Origin: Sphingobacterium corticibacterium
Lineage (GTDB): Bacteria > Bacteroidota > Bacteroidia > Sphingobacteriales > Sphingobacteriaceae
Length of the DNA stretch: 64,000 nucleotides
Direction: 5' to 3'
Assembly (NCBI RefSeq): GCF_004208525.1
Contig: NZ_SGIT01000002.1
Span: forward strand, 1,488,001-1,552,000
Position 1 is the stretch's first letter. Every line of letters starts with the position of its first letter. Below are positions 1 to 8,822 of the stretch, piece by piece. Position numbers and translations under genes: made by a program. The notes beneath the pieces were generated by a model. The model was given only the letters and a program-made list of their open reading frames with translations. It searched no databases and was not told where the DNA came from.

Positions 1-1
1 G

Positions 2-634
2 ATTGTCAGCGATGTGCAAATGCCGATTATGGACGGTTTTGAACTCTGCCGATACATCAAAACAACGCTGATCTGCAGTCATATTCCGGTGATATTGTTA
101 ACGGCAAAAACATCCTCGGTCCACCAAGAGAAAGGCTATCGTACGGGAGCAGATGCCTATATTACCAAACCTTTTAATGCAGAAATTTTGGCGCTTAGGG
201 TCGATAATTTATTAAAAACGAGAGCCAATCTAGTCCGCAAATTTAAACAGGATACTATACTGGAGCCTAAGAAGCTGACTATATCTTCACCCGATGAGCT
301 TTTTTTGGAAAAAGCAATTTCTGTTGTGGAGCATCATATTAGTGACCCGGATTTCAACGTTAGCGCATTCATCGAACAGATGAATATGAGCCGTACGGTT
401 ATCTATACAAAACTAAAAGCGCTTACCGGTCAAAATCTTTCTACTTTTATTCGGCTCATCCGACTTAAAAAAGCAAGCACACTGATTACCCATACACCAA
501 TGAATGTATCACAGGTAGCTTACGAAGTCGGTTTCAACGACCTCAAGTATTTCCGGGAGAGTTTTAAAGAATTATATAAGGTTACACCTTCGGAATATAA
601 AAAACAATACCAGGAGAAAAAACATCAGGCATAG
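2..634 (+). CDS. Hybrid two-component regulator, C-terminal part (receiver + AraC HTH), cut by window edge
   Basis: The reading frame is open from base 2, so the gene begins upstream of the window. The visible part starts inside a receiver domain: the likely phospho-acceptor Asp is codon 11-13, in SDVQMPIMDG. The conserved LLTAK and TKPF segments follow. After a short linker comes an AraC-type DNA-binding domain with two helix-turn-helix units, the second in SQVAYEVGFNDLKYF. This order is typical of Bacteroidota hybrid two-component systems, in which a periplasmic sensor, kinase, receiver and AraC domain form one chain that often controls polysaccharide-use genes. That this is such a protein is inference, because the sensor and kinase lie outside. 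The 3' end overlaps the convergent small membrane gene by 10 bp. Confidence 0.85.
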   Translation: MVSDVQMPIMDGFELCRYIKTTLICSHIPVILLTAKTSSVHQEKGYRTGADAYITKPFNAEILALRVDNLLKTRANLVRKFKQDTILEPKKLTISSPDELFLEKAISVVEHHISDPDFNVSAFIEQMNMSRTVIYTKLKALTGQNLSTFIRLIRLKKASTLITHTPMNVSQVAYEVGFNDLKYFRESFKELYKVTPSEYKKQYQEKKHQA

Positions 635-897
635 GAAAATACCATCTCTCGCATAAACACGATCAAGACAATCATCGCTAAAAATGTAGCCAACACCACG
701 CCATTAGCTGTAGCTTCTTTTTCGTTACGGTATAAGAAACGAACCGAAATAAGGTTCAGGGTAGCAGCAATTACATACAAAGCGATAGGCTTTTGTATAA
801 ATAAAGACGTTTGAATGGAGGTAAAGATCGTTGCTAAATGAGCCAGCAATGGAAAAATAACCCCTAATGCCATACCTATCCAAAAGTTATTTTTCAT
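625..897 (-). CDS. Small three-helix membrane protein of unknown function
   Basis: A 90-residue protein with three hydrophobic stretches at about residues 5-25, 36-53 and 64-83, joined by a short charged loop (RNEKEAT). I do not recognise a named family. It starts 2 bp after the surE stop on the same strand and is probably co-transcribed with surE. Its last codons overlap the convergent regulator gene. No signal-peptide cleavage site or catalytic motif is visible. Confidence 0.6.
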   Translation of the reverse strand: MKNNFWIGMALGVIFPLLAHLATIFTSIQTSLFIQKPIALYVIAATLNLISVRFLYRNEKEATANGVVLATFLAMIVLIVFMREMVFSYA

Positions 898-899
898 TC

Positions 900-1679
900 C
901 TATTTCACATCAAAATTCCACGAATTTAATTCCGTGATGGTATGGTGAGCGGTCATATCAAACTGTGTCGGCACAATGGAAACATAGCCATTACTCAAAG
1001 CATAAGCGTCGGTATCCTCTCCTCTGTCCAACAATTGAAATTTACCCGTCATCCAAAAATATTCTCTATCATAAGGATCCAAACGCTCGTCAAACTCCTC
1101 AAACCACTTAGCAGTAGCCTGTCTACATATTTTTATTCCTTTCAGCTCTTGGCTGATATGTGGAAAGTTAACATTCAATAAGGTCGCTTTTTGCAATCCG
1201 CGATCCAGCACCTGCTGTGCTATAGCCCTTACATAGGGTCGGCAATGGGAAAAATCGGCATGATGGGAAAAATCATCCAAGGAGAATCCAATCGATGGAA
1301 TATCCTCTATGGCCCCTTCTACGGCAGCAGACATTGTGCCCGAATATAATACGTTGATCGAATAATTCAATCCGTGGTTGATGCCCGATACGCACAGATC
1401 CGGCTTTTTACCTTTAAAAATCTTATTTACGGCAAGCTTAACACAGTCTACCGGCGTGCCAGAGCATTTATACATCTCCACACCTTCATACAAATCGATT
1501 TTATCCAAGCGGAGCGGCTTGCCAATGGTAATGGCGTGCCCCATCCCTGATTGTGGACTGTCGGGAGCCACCACAACGACATTACCTATTTTTTGCATTT
1601 CTTCCAGCAACACCTTGATTCCAGGAGCAGTAATGCCATCATCGTTAACGACCAAAATCGTCGGTTTCTTCTTTGCCAT
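900..1679 (-). CDS. surE: 5'/3'-nucleotidase SurE
   Basis: SurE is a metal-dependent phosphatase that removes phosphate from nucleoside monophosphates (5' or 3') and is linked to stationary-phase survival. The N-terminal VNDDGITAPGI motif (residues 11-21) supplies the acidic metal ligands. APDSPQSGMGHAIT and SGINHGLNYS are further family signatures. At 259 residues it has the usual length. It is followed after 2 bp by the small membrane gene. A TATTTTCG box just upstream of the ATG resembles a Bacteroidota -7 element. Confidence 0.93.
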   Translation of the reverse strand: MAKKKPTILVVNDDGITAPGIKVLLEEMQKIGNVVVVAPDSPQSGMGHAITIGKPLRLDKIDLYEGVEMYKCSGTPVDCVKLAVNKIFKGKKPDLCVSGINHGLNYSINVLYSGTMSAAVEGAIEDIPSIGFSLDDFSHHADFSHCRPYVRAIAQQVLDRGLQKATLLNVNFPHISQELKGIKICRQATAKWFEEFDERLDPYDREYFWMTGKFQLLDRGEDTDAYALSNGYVSIVPTQFDMTAHHTITELNSWNFDVK

Positions 1680-1743
1680 AGGGCGAAAATAAGGTTTATG
1701 TTCTTTTTTTTGCTTAATTTATACAAAATTCATCATTTTTCTA

Positions 1744-1774
1744 TTTGTTCTTGTATACGTAAAGTATAACTTTG
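1744..1774 (+). promoter_or_regulatory. Bacteroidota-type promoter of gnd
   Basis: TTTG at 1744-1747, a 19-base spacer and TAACTTTG at 1767-1774 match the Bacteroidota primary-sigma consensus (TTTG, about 19 bases, TAnnTTTG). The gnd ATG lies 19 bases downstream. This is the best full promoter match I found in the window. Confidence 0.7.
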
Positions 1775-1793
1775 GAAGTCAATTAAAACAGAT

Positions 1794-3248
1794 ATGCAAC
1801 AAAAATCAGATATAGGCGTCATTGGTATCGCCGTTATGGGGGAAAACCTTATCTTAAATATGGAAAGCAAAGGCTTCCATGTGTCTGCTTACAACCGTAC
1901 AGTAGACAAGGTAGAACATTTTGTCAACGGTCGCGCAAAGGGTAAAAATATCTATGGAGCTACTTCCATCGAGGATTTGATCCAGTCGTTAAAAAGTCCG
2001 CGGAAAGTAATGTTAATGGTAAAAGCCGGGAAACCTGTTGATGACTTCATCGAGCTATTGATTCCACATCTGGATGAGGGCGATATCATTATCGACGGCG
2101 GAAACTCCCATTTTCCGGATACCGAGCGACGAACCAAATATGTAGAAAGCAAAGGTTTGTATTATATCGGAACTGGTGTGTCGGGCGGAGAAGAAGGTGC
2201 ATTATTGGGTCCATCGATCATGCCAGGCGGTTCTTCGGCAGCATGGCCTGCCGTACAGCCAATTTTTCAGTCGATTGCTGCAAAAGTTGCCGATGGTTCT
2301 CCGTGCTGCGACTGGGTAGGTTCCGGTGGCGCAGGACATTTTGTGAAAATGGTGCACAACGGTATTGAATATGGCGATATGCAGCTGATCAACGAAACTT
2401 ATCACATCATGAAAGATGTGCTGGGTATGACACCCGATCAGATGCATGAAGTGTTCAAGGAATGGAATGAAGGTGAGTTGGATAGCTACCTGATTGAGAT
2501 TACCCGTGACATCTTAGCATTTAAGGATGAAGACGGCGAGCCGCTAGTGGACAAGATTCTTGATACCGCCGGACAAAAGGGTACCGGTAAATGGACAGGA
2601 ACGGTAGCGCTTGATCTGGGCATACCGCTTACGCTTATTGCCGAGTCGGTATTTGCGCGTTGCTTATCGGCACTGAAAGATGAGCGCGTAGCAGCTTCTA
2701 AGGTGTTAGAAGGGCCAAAGCCATCTTTCGATGGGGACCGCCAAGCGTTCATCAATGACCTACGCGACGCGTTATATGCGGCTAAAGTTATCTCCTACGC
2801 ACAGGGATATCAAATGATGGCCGCGGCTGCCAAGGAATTTGGCTGGGAATTAAACTACGGCAGTATAGCGCTCATGTGGCGCGAGGGATGTATCATCCGT
2901 TCTGCTTTCTTAAGCAAGATCAAAGAAGCCTTTGATAAAAATCCGGCATTGCAAAACCTGATTCTGGATGATTTCTTTAAAGATAAAATTCAAACAGCCC
3001 AGCATGGCTGGCGTCGGGTGGTTGCAACGGCGGTTACCAACGGTATTCCTGTTCCTTGCCTCAGTGCCGGCTTGATCTACTATGATGGCTATCGCTGCGA
3101 ACGCCTGCCGGCAAATCTGTTGCAGGCACAGCGTGACTATTTCGGCGCGCATACCTACGAGCGCCTCGACAAACCACGTGGTGAGTTTTTTCATACCAAC
3201 TGGACAGGTCGCGGTGGGGAGACTTCCTCCACAACCTACGACGTATAA
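1794..3248 (+). CDS. gnd: 6-phosphogluconate dehydrogenase (decarboxylating)
   Basis: Converts 6-phosphogluconate to ribulose 5-phosphate and CO2, making NADPH in the oxidative pentose phosphate pathway. The N-terminal dinucleotide fold has GIAVMGENL (about residues 10-18), and YNRT at the end of the second strand is the NADP-preferring signature. The substrate region includes GGAGHFVKMVHNGIEYGDM, and the family signature DTAGQKGTGKWT lies near residue 260. The length of 484 residues fits the long, dimeric class. No zwf or pgl lies beside it here. A strong hairpin terminator follows, so it is probably monocistronic. Confidence 0.96.
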   Translation: MQQKSDIGVIGIAVMGENLILNMESKGFHVSAYNRTVDKVEHFVNGRAKGKNIYGATSIEDLIQSLKSPRKVMLMVKAGKPVDDFIELLIPHLDEGDIIIDGGNSHFPDTERRTKYVESKGLYYIGTGVSGGEEGALLGPSIMPGGSSAAWPAVQPIFQSIAAKVADGSPCCDWVGSGGAGHFVKMVHNGIEYGDMQLINETYHIMKDVLGMTPDQMHEVFKEWNEGELDSYLIEITRDILAFKDEDGEPLVDKILDTAGQKGTGKWTGTVALDLGIPLTLIAESVFARCLSALKDERVAASKVLEGPKPSFDGDRQAFINDLRDALYAAKVISYAQGYQMMAAAAKEFGWELNYGSIALMWREGCIIRSAFLSKIKEAFDKNPALQNLILDDFFKDKIQTAQHGWRRVVATAVTNGIPVPCLSAGLIYYDGYRCERLPANLLQAQRDYFGAHTYERLDKPRGEFFHTNWTGRGGETSSTTYDV

Positions 3249-3278
3249 GTCTAAAATTTTATTTAGATTTTTCATTTC

Positions 3279-3309
3279 ATGCGCTGGGGCTTCCTCAGCG
3301 CATTTTTTT
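3279..3309 (+). terminator. Rho-independent terminator after gnd
   Basis: An 8-bp perfect stem (3279-3286 with 3296-3303, ATGCGCTG/CAGCGCAT), extended by three further pairs around a small loop, runs directly into seven T residues. Confidence 0.85.
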
Positions 3310-3340
3310 AAATATAAACCCGTATCTTTCGTTAAAAATC

Positions 3341-3772
3341 ATGAGCATGGAAAGAAGAAATTTTCTAAAATCAGTGACTGCCGCAGGTTTAACCGGTACG
3401 TTGCTTACATCCTGTACCTCCTCGGTGGAAGAAGGCACAAAGTCTGCTAACACAATCACGAATGGTACCATTTTACATAGTGTATATTTTTGGTTAAAAG
3501 ACGATATTACCGAGGAAGAAGAGCAGGATTTCCTAAACTTTTTTGAAGAGCTTCGCAAAGTACCTGGTGTGCAAACCTTGCAATACGGAAAACCTGCTCC
3601 TACCAATCCACGCCCGGTTGTTGACAATTCCTTTCAATACAACTTGGTCGTTACCTTTCAGAACATGGACGATATTAACACGTACGAAACACATCCTACG
3701 CATATTTCTGCAGCGGAACAATACAGTAAATATTGGACAAAAGTGGAGGTTAGGGATACGATCATTATGTAA
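3341..3772 (+). CDS. Tat-exported lipoprotein with a Dabb (stress-responsive A/B barrel) domain
   Basis: A 143-residue protein. The N-terminus combines a twin-arginine motif (MERRNFLKS) with a lipobox ending at Cys25 (LLTSC), so it is probably Tat-exported and lipid-anchored. The rest matches the Dabb fold: an HSVYFWLK opening strand, a LRKVPGVQTLQYGKP helix-strand segment and a closing THISAAEQYSKYW. Dabb domains form small dimeric alpha/beta barrels found in stress proteins and some cyclases; the substrate here is unknown. Two in-frame ATGs lie two codons apart (3341 and 3347) and I cannot choose between them. It sits just upstream of kduI but is separated by 79 bp. Confidence 0.78.
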   Translation: MSMERRNFLKSVTAAGLTGTLLTSCTSSVEEGTKSANTITNGTILHSVYFWLKDDITEEEEQDFLNFFEELRKVPGVQTLQYGKPAPTNPRPVVDNSFQYNLVVTFQNMDDINTYETHPTHISAAEQYSKYWTKVEVRDTIIM

Positions 3773-3851
3773 ACGTTTCCGAAGATATTTGCCTTTAAGT
3801 GCACTTTAACTCTTATCTTAGACCATTTATCAGTTTAATCATTATAATACT

Positions 3852-4703
3852 ATGGCAAACCACACCATTTTCGAGAGTCGATATGCGATTGGACCCAATG
3901 AAACGAAATCATTGGATACCAAGGGCCTTCGTGAAAACTTCCTGATTGAAACCGTTTTCGCAGCGAATAAAATCCATTTTGTATATAGCCATTACGACCG
4001 TTATATGGCCGGTGGTGCAATGCCTGTCGACGGACGCTTGCAACTGGAGACGATAGATGATCTTTTGAAGGAACCCTACTTTCTTTCCAGACGGGAGCTA
4101 GGCGTTATTAACGTGGGTGGAGATGGAAAGGTAGAAGTAGATGGTACGGTCTATGAAATTGGTCACAAGGAGGCTTTATATGTAGGAAAAGGCGCGAAAG
4201 AAGTCTTTTTCAGCAGCAATGATGCCTCGAACCCGGCGAAGTTTTATCTGAATTCTACGCCGGCACACCACAGTTTTCCAACAAAGCGCGTGACCAAAGC
4301 CGAAGCAAATAAAATAGAACTCGGCGCCATGGAAACAGCAAACCACCGCGTTATCAACCAGATGCTACTACACAAGGTACTAGATACCTGCCAATTGCAG
4401 ATGGGCATGACCGAACTACAACCAGGTTCTGTATGGAACACCATGCCATCCCACACACACGACCGCCGTATGGAAGTATACTTCTATTTCGATTTACCAA
4501 AAGACCAAGCCGTTTCTCATTTTATGGGACCAATTGATGAAACACGTCATATTTGGATGAAAAACGAGCAGGCCGTTATATCTCCTCCATGGTCTATCCA
4601 TTCGGGCGCCGGAACCAGTAACTATACGTTTATCTGGGGAATGGCCGGTGAAAACTTGGACTACGATGATATGGATAAATGTGCCATAACGGATTTAAAA
4701 TAG
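3852..4703 (+). CDS. kduI: 5-dehydro-4-deoxy-D-glucuronate isomerase KduI
   Basis: Isomerises 5-keto-4-deoxyuronate, the product of polysaccharide lyases and unsaturated glucuronyl hydrolases, to 2,5-diketo-3-deoxygluconate. It is a zinc cupin: the region MPSHTHDRRMEVYFYF (about residues 197-212) carries the His/Glu metal ligands, and PPWSIHSGAGTSNYTFIWGM the later His. The length of 283 residues matches the family (about 278). It heads an operon with a DUF4861 lipoprotein (8 bp gap) and kduD, so the encoded pathway step pair is complete here. The downstream kinase and aldolase are not in the window. Confidence 0.95.
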   Translation: MANHTIFESRYAIGPNETKSLDTKGLRENFLIETVFAANKIHFVYSHYDRYMAGGAMPVDGRLQLETIDDLLKEPYFLSRRELGVINVGGDGKVEVDGTVYEIGHKEALYVGKGAKEVFFSSNDASNPAKFYLNSTPAHHSFPTKRVTKAEANKIELGAMETANHRVINQMLLHKVLDTCQLQMGMTELQPGSVWNTMPSHTHDRRMEVYFYFDLPKDQAVSHFMGPIDETRHIWMKNEQAVISPPWSIHSGAGTSNYTFIWGMAGENLDYDDMDKCAITDLK

Positions 4704-4711
4704 CAACAGCG

Positions 4712-5839
4712 ATGCAGAAAACGATTTGGTCGATCCTAGCTTGTGCTTTGTTAAGTACAAGCTGCGCTGAGCAACAGAAAGGCATTGTCGTCAGCAATCC
4801 AACGGATGTTGCACGCCAGGAGCTCATCAGTATTCCCTATGATGAGTTTACAACACATTTTGATGTAGACTCTATCTTTTCAGTCAAGCTGATGGATACC
4901 GAGACTGCGCTTCCATATCAACTGGAAAAAAGAGGAAATACCACCCCTGAAAACGTATTGATTTGGATACCTGTAGATGCGAAAGGTGAAGTTACACTAT
5001 CTGTAACAAAACAGGAGGCCAAACCGGCGTTCAAAGCACAAACCTTTGCTCGCTTTGTGCCAGAGCGTTTTGACGATTTCGCCTGGGAAAACAATGTACT
5101 TGCTTTTCGTATGTATGGCAAAGCGCTAGAGGGACGACCAGATGATGCACAGGGGATGGATGTATGGGCAAAACGAACAGAAGAATTGGTGATAGACAAA
5201 TGGTATAAGGAGAACGATTATCATACCGACCACGGCGAAGGACTGGACTATTATTCGGTAGGGCAGACCGTGGGTGCGGGCGATATAATGCCTTATTTTG
5301 ATGGTAAAGTGCATTTCACCAAACACTATCGGGAATACCAAATACTAGACAATGGTCCGCTTCGAACCACATTTCAACTCACTTTTGAACCGGAGGAAAT
5401 AAACGGGCAAATGATCTCCCTGACCAAAACCATATCGCTCGATGCGGATCAACACTTCAATAAAGTTGTCATCGACCTTAAAAACCAACAGTCGGAAAGC
5501 ACGCCTGTAGTCGTTGGGCTAGCAAGACGAGGAGAAAGCGAACCGCAGTACGACTTTAACGAATCAAACGGTAGCTTGGCTTATTGGGAGCCAGATATCC
5601 AGGGGCATGGCCAAACCGGAACGGCATTAATATTAACGGAAAACAAATCCACGTTTATCGATAACGATAATGCACAGTTTTTACTGGGCACTGAAGTTCA
5701 GCAGAATAAGCCTTTTGTATATTACAATGGCGCTGCTTGGAACAAAGCGGGTCAGGTGACTTCTGCCGACGAATGGAAAGGCCTTGTCGAAAAACAAGTA
5801 GAAAAATTAAAAAATCCTTTGGTTGTTAAACTAAAATAA
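4712..5839 (+). CDS. DUF4861 family lipoprotein in the kdu operon
   Basis: I chose the ATG at 4712, 8 bp after kduI, because it gives a clean lipoprotein signal (MQKTIWSILACALLSTSC, lipobox LSTSC). The open frame extends 11 codons further upstream, into kduI, but those residues are not signal-like. The mature part of about 355 residues resembles DUF4861, an all-beta, probably carbohydrate-processing family that co-occurs with uronate and pectin genes in Bacteroidota. Its position between kduI and kduD supports a role in unsaturated-uronate metabolism. Its reaction is not known to me, and the family assignment is from memory. Confidence 0.72.
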   Translation: MQKTIWSILACALLSTSCAEQQKGIVVSNPTDVARQELISIPYDEFTTHFDVDSIFSVKLMDTETALPYQLEKRGNTTPENVLIWIPVDAKGEVTLSVTKQEAKPAFKAQTFARFVPERFDDFAWENNVLAFRMYGKALEGRPDDAQGMDVWAKRTEELVIDKWYKENDYHTDHGEGLDYYSVGQTVGAGDIMPYFDGKVHFTKHYREYQILDNGPLRTTFQLTFEPEEINGQMISLTKTISLDADQHFNKVVIDLKNQQSESTPVVVGLARRGESEPQYDFNESNGSLAYWEPDIQGHGQTGTALILTENKSTFIDNDNAQFLLGTEVQQNKPFVYYNGAAWNKAGQVTSADEWKGLVEKQVEKLKNPLVVKLK

Positions 5840-5850
5840 AAACATAAAAA

Positions 5851-6621
5851 ATGTCTATTCTAAATACATTTGATCTATCCGGAAAAGTGGCCTTAGTTAC
5901 AGGCTGCAAACGCGGAATCGGAAAAGCCTTAGCAGAGGCACTTGCTGAAGCCGGTGCTGATGTTATCGGCGTATCGGCAACATTAGAATTGGAAAATTCC
6001 AAAGTTGCCCAGTCCGTAGAAGCCATCGGACGCAAATTTTATGCTTATCAATGTGACTTCGCCAATCGCGAATCGCTTTATCAATTCATTGAGCAGGTAA
6101 AAAAAGACCATCCAGTTATTGATATCTTGTTCAATAATGCTGGCAACATCTTGCGTAAACCCGCTGCGGAACACCCTGATGAATATTGGGATCAAATTAT
6201 CGAAATCAATCAAAATGCACAATTTGTGTTGACCCGTGAAATCGGGAAAGACATGATCGCTCGTGGTTCCGGAAAAATTGTTTTCACCGCTTCTTTATTA
6301 ACATTCCAAGGAGGTATCACTGTACCGGGTTATGCGGCATCCAAAGGTGCAATCGGCTCATTGACCAAAGCTTTTGCCAACGAGTGGGCCTCTAAAGGTG
6401 TGAATGTGAATGCAATTGCTCCGGGATATATCGCTACAGATAATACGGAGGCTCTGCGCGACGATCCGGAGCGTTCCGCTTCTATCCTCGGGCGCATCCC
6501 TGCGGGGCGTTGGGGCGAACCGGAAGACTTTAAAGGTCCTGCCGTATTCCTGGCCTCCAAGGCTTCGGATTATGTACACGGTACAATCCTAACCGTCGAT
6601 GGCGGCTGGATGGGCAGATAA
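5851..6621 (+). CDS. kduD: 2-dehydro-3-deoxy-D-gluconate 5-dehydrogenase KduD (SDR family)
   Basis: Reduces 2,5-diketo-3-deoxygluconate to 2-keto-3-deoxygluconate with NAD(P)H, the step after KduI. It is a classical short-chain dehydrogenase of 256 residues: cofactor motif TGCKRGIG (about residues 17-24), NNAG at about 95, catalytic Tyr and Lys in YAASKGA, and the C-terminal VDGGWMGR end typical of KduD. It lies 11 bp after the DUF4861 gene, and its stop codon directly abuts the convergent response-regulator gene with no spacer. Confidence 0.93.
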   Translation: MSILNTFDLSGKVALVTGCKRGIGKALAEALAEAGADVIGVSATLELENSKVAQSVEAIGRKFYAYQCDFANRESLYQFIEQVKKDHPVIDILFNNAGNILRKPAAEHPDEYWDQIIEINQNAQFVLTREIGKDMIARGSGKIVFTASLLTFQGGITVPGYAASKGAIGSLTKAFANEWASKGVNVNAIAPGYIATDNTEALRDDPERSASILGRIPAGRWGEPEDFKGPAVFLASKASDYVHGTILTVDGGWMGR

Positions 6622-6999
6622 TTAATTAGCTGATTCGATTTTCAACGCATCCTCCACAATACTAAGGATGCCGTCCATATCAAAGGGTTTGGGCAAAAAC
6701 ATATCTGCCCCTGCATCAAGCGCGATGGTTTTACCATCGCGACTTGCAGATATACATAAAATAAATATATTGCTCAACTCCCGGTCCTTTCTTATTTTCT
6801 GAATCAACAAATCACCAGAAATGACGGGCATCCATAAATCTACAATGAGAACATCCGGTTTGTACTGGCGCAACCTTTCATATGCATTTATGCTGTTCGT
6901 CTCTACAATCGTCTCGGCATCAATAAATTCAAATATCATTTCCAACATTTCGGAAATGCCTTTATCATCGTCACAAATGAATATTTTTTTCCGTGTCAT
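6622..6999 (-). CDS. Single-domain response regulator, partner of the LOV kinase
   Basis: A 125-residue receiver domain with no output domain. It shows the acidic pocket DDD (10-12), the phospho-acceptor Asp54 in LIVDLWMP, the switch Ser in CISAS and the invariant Lys in LPKPF. Its ATG overlaps the stop of the upstream LOV kinase (TAATG), implying translational coupling and a cognate pair. Stand-alone receivers of this kind usually pass phosphate onward or act by protein-protein contact. It could also take phosphate from the nearby bacteriophytochrome kinase, since phytochromes often pair with single-domain receivers; that is inference. Confidence 0.9.
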   Translation of the reverse strand: MTRKKIFICDDDKGISEMLEMIFEFIDAETIVETNSINAYERLRQYKPDVLIVDLWMPVISGDLLIQKIRKDRELSNIFILCISASRDGKTIALDAGADMFLPKPFDMDGILSIVEDALKIESAN

Positions 7000-8534
7000 T
7001 ACTGTTGTTCTTTTATAGGAAGCGTAAAACTAAACGTCGACCCTTCTCCTAATTCGCTTTCTACCCATATCATCCCTTGGTGCTGTTTAATAATCTGTTC
7101 ACAGATATATAATCCCATGCCCATCCCCGCAAACTTCTCTTTTACTGCACCAACCCTATAAAACCTATCGAACACTTTCTTTTGATCCTTTTGTTCAATT
7201 CCCACGCCAGAATCTGTAATCGAAAACTTAATATGTCCTTTCAATCGAGATAAATAAACATGAACCTGCTTCTGCGAAGGGGAATATTTAATGGCATTCG
7301 ATACAAGATTTCCGACCACCTGACTTAGATGCGTTTCATCTCCGTTATAAACAACCCCTGTACTCCCTTTCAAGCTGATCGTGTGGTCGTCGCTATTAAA
7401 CTGGACATGTTCTATGGTATCACGTACCATCTGATCGAAATCAAAATTTTTATGATGGATGTCTAGATTCCCAGACTGGATTTTCGATACATCCAAAAGC
7501 TCAACGATGAGTTTATCCAATCGTTCAATCTGGCTGACTGATTTCTGCACAACGTCATTGAGTTTTTTATTGTCATCTGGCATCAATCTTCTGATTAACT
7601 GTATATACCCTTTTATTGCTGTCAATGGTGTTTTCAACTCATGACTGGCAATGGACAGAAAATCATCCTTTCTTTTTTCTATCGAGCGCCGATCAGTAAC
7701 ATCTTCTATCGCCAGTAATATTCTATCTTTATAATCTCCTTCGAGTTCAATACGGTGTGCATTCAACAACATCGTTTTCTTCCCAATGTGTGGAAAATCG
7801 TGTTCGACCTCAAAATCTAATACTGGATTATTTGTCGGCAGTATCGTTTCTAACAGTATCCGTAGACCGTCAATATCCCATTGCCTATTTCCTAAATCGA
7901 AAAGTTGCTTTCCAACCGTATCAGAAGGCGTGACCTTAAACGTCCGGAGAAACGATTCATTAACCGTAAGCACGTTTAAATCGGGGTCTAGTACAACAAG
8001 GCTTTCTCGTATTGTTTGGATGATACTATTAAAATATTCTTCGTTTAACCGCAGATTTTCCGTTCTTTCATTGATTTTCTTTTCAACCTGCAGCCGCTCG
8101 AACATCAATTTTTCTTCTGCATTTTTCCGAAGACTTATATCATTTTGCACACCGATAAAATGGGTTATTTCCCCATCATCATTTTTTAAGGGAGAAATAG
8201 AAAGTTCATTCCAAAAAAGATCGCCATCTTTCTTATAGTTTCTGATCTCTACGGTAATACCTATGCCGTTGTCAATCGCTTCACGTATAGCTTCGCGTGT
8301 CTCCTGTTTACGTTCTCCCGCCTGCAAAAAACGACAGTTATGTCCAATAATCTCGTCGGACGTATATCCGGTAATACGTTCGAAAGCCTTATTATTATAA
8401 ATGATCGGATTATCGGGAAGCCTATTATCGGTGATGATGATACCTGCCGAACTTGCATCCAGCGCGGCATATATCAGAGGTGCTATCTCGTTGTTGTGTC
8501 GTGTATTGTTATTTTGTTTATCGTTTTGTAACAT
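6999..8534 (-). CDS. LOV-domain (blue-light) sensor histidine kinase, LOV-PAS-HisKA-HATPase
   Basis: A 511-residue cytoplasmic kinase with no membrane segments. Residues about 25-130 are not a generic PAS domain: GHNCRFLQ holds Cys67 in the position that forms the photo-adduct with flavin, and the FMN-contact segments NYKKDGDLFWNEL and FIGVQNDIS are also present. A second PAS domain spans about 150-275. A HisKA domain follows with the phospho-acceptor His in ASHELKTPLTAIKGY, then an HATPase_c domain with NLVSNAIKYS, DSGVGI and GMGMGLYI. Family knowledge says such proteins change kinase activity under blue light. The gene precedes and overlaps the receiver gene and is divergent from the bacteriophytochrome, which suggests a joint light-response locus. 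Confidence 0.9.
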   Translation of the reverse strand: MLQNDKQNNNTRHNNEIAPLIYAALDASSAGIIITDNRLPDNPIIYNNKAFERITGYTSDEIIGHNCRFLQAGERKQETREAIREAIDNGIGITVEIRNYKKDGDLFWNELSISPLKNDDGEITHFIGVQNDISLRKNAEEKLMFERLQVEKKINERTENLRLNEEYFNSIIQTIRESLVVLDPDLNVLTVNESFLRTFKVTPSDTVGKQLFDLGNRQWDIDGLRILLETILPTNNPVLDFEVEHDFPHIGKKTMLLNAHRIELEGDYKDRILLAIEDVTDRRSIEKRKDDFLSIASHELKTPLTAIKGYIQLIRRLMPDDNKKLNDVVQKSVSQIERLDKLIVELLDVSKIQSGNLDIHHKNFDFDQMVRDTIEHVQFNSDDHTISLKGSTGVVYNGDETHLSQVVGNLVSNAIKYSPSQKQVHVYLSRLKGHIKFSITDSGVGIEQKDQKKVFDRFYRVGAVKEKFAGMGMGLYICEQIIKQHQGMIWVESELGEGSTFSFTLPIKEQQ

Positions 8535-8707
8535 ACCTGCATTTTTCCACTAGATCGGTTTCGAGAACAAAAATAGTTTCTGTATGAACGCTCGAAATAG
8601 CGAATAGTTTTTGGTCTGTTTCCCAACAATTTATTGTCTGCGATAAATTCCTAGATTTTCCAACGTTTAAAGAATATAGATTTAAATATTAACTTAAAAA
8701 ATTTTCG

Positions 8708-8715
8708 TAGTTTTG
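8708..8715 (+). promoter_or_regulatory. Candidate -7 box for the bacteriophytochrome gene in the divergent gap
   Basis: TAGTTTTG fits TAnnTTTG. No clear TTTG lies at the expected -33 distance. The 288-bp gap between the LOV kinase and bacteriophytochrome starts (8535-8822) is otherwise AT-rich and must hold both promoters. Confidence 0.4.
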
Positions 8716-8822
8716 AGAACGTTTCAATTTGTTTTTCCATAGAACTTATTGCTACCAAAATATTAATACGCGTGCTTATTGCACGGTGGTTTGTCGGCTA
8801 CTATTTAGAAAGGAGAGAACGT

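Noticed and set aside
3171..3186. CCACGTGG palindrome near the end of gnd
   Set aside because: Lies inside coding sequence and the flanks do not match parS.
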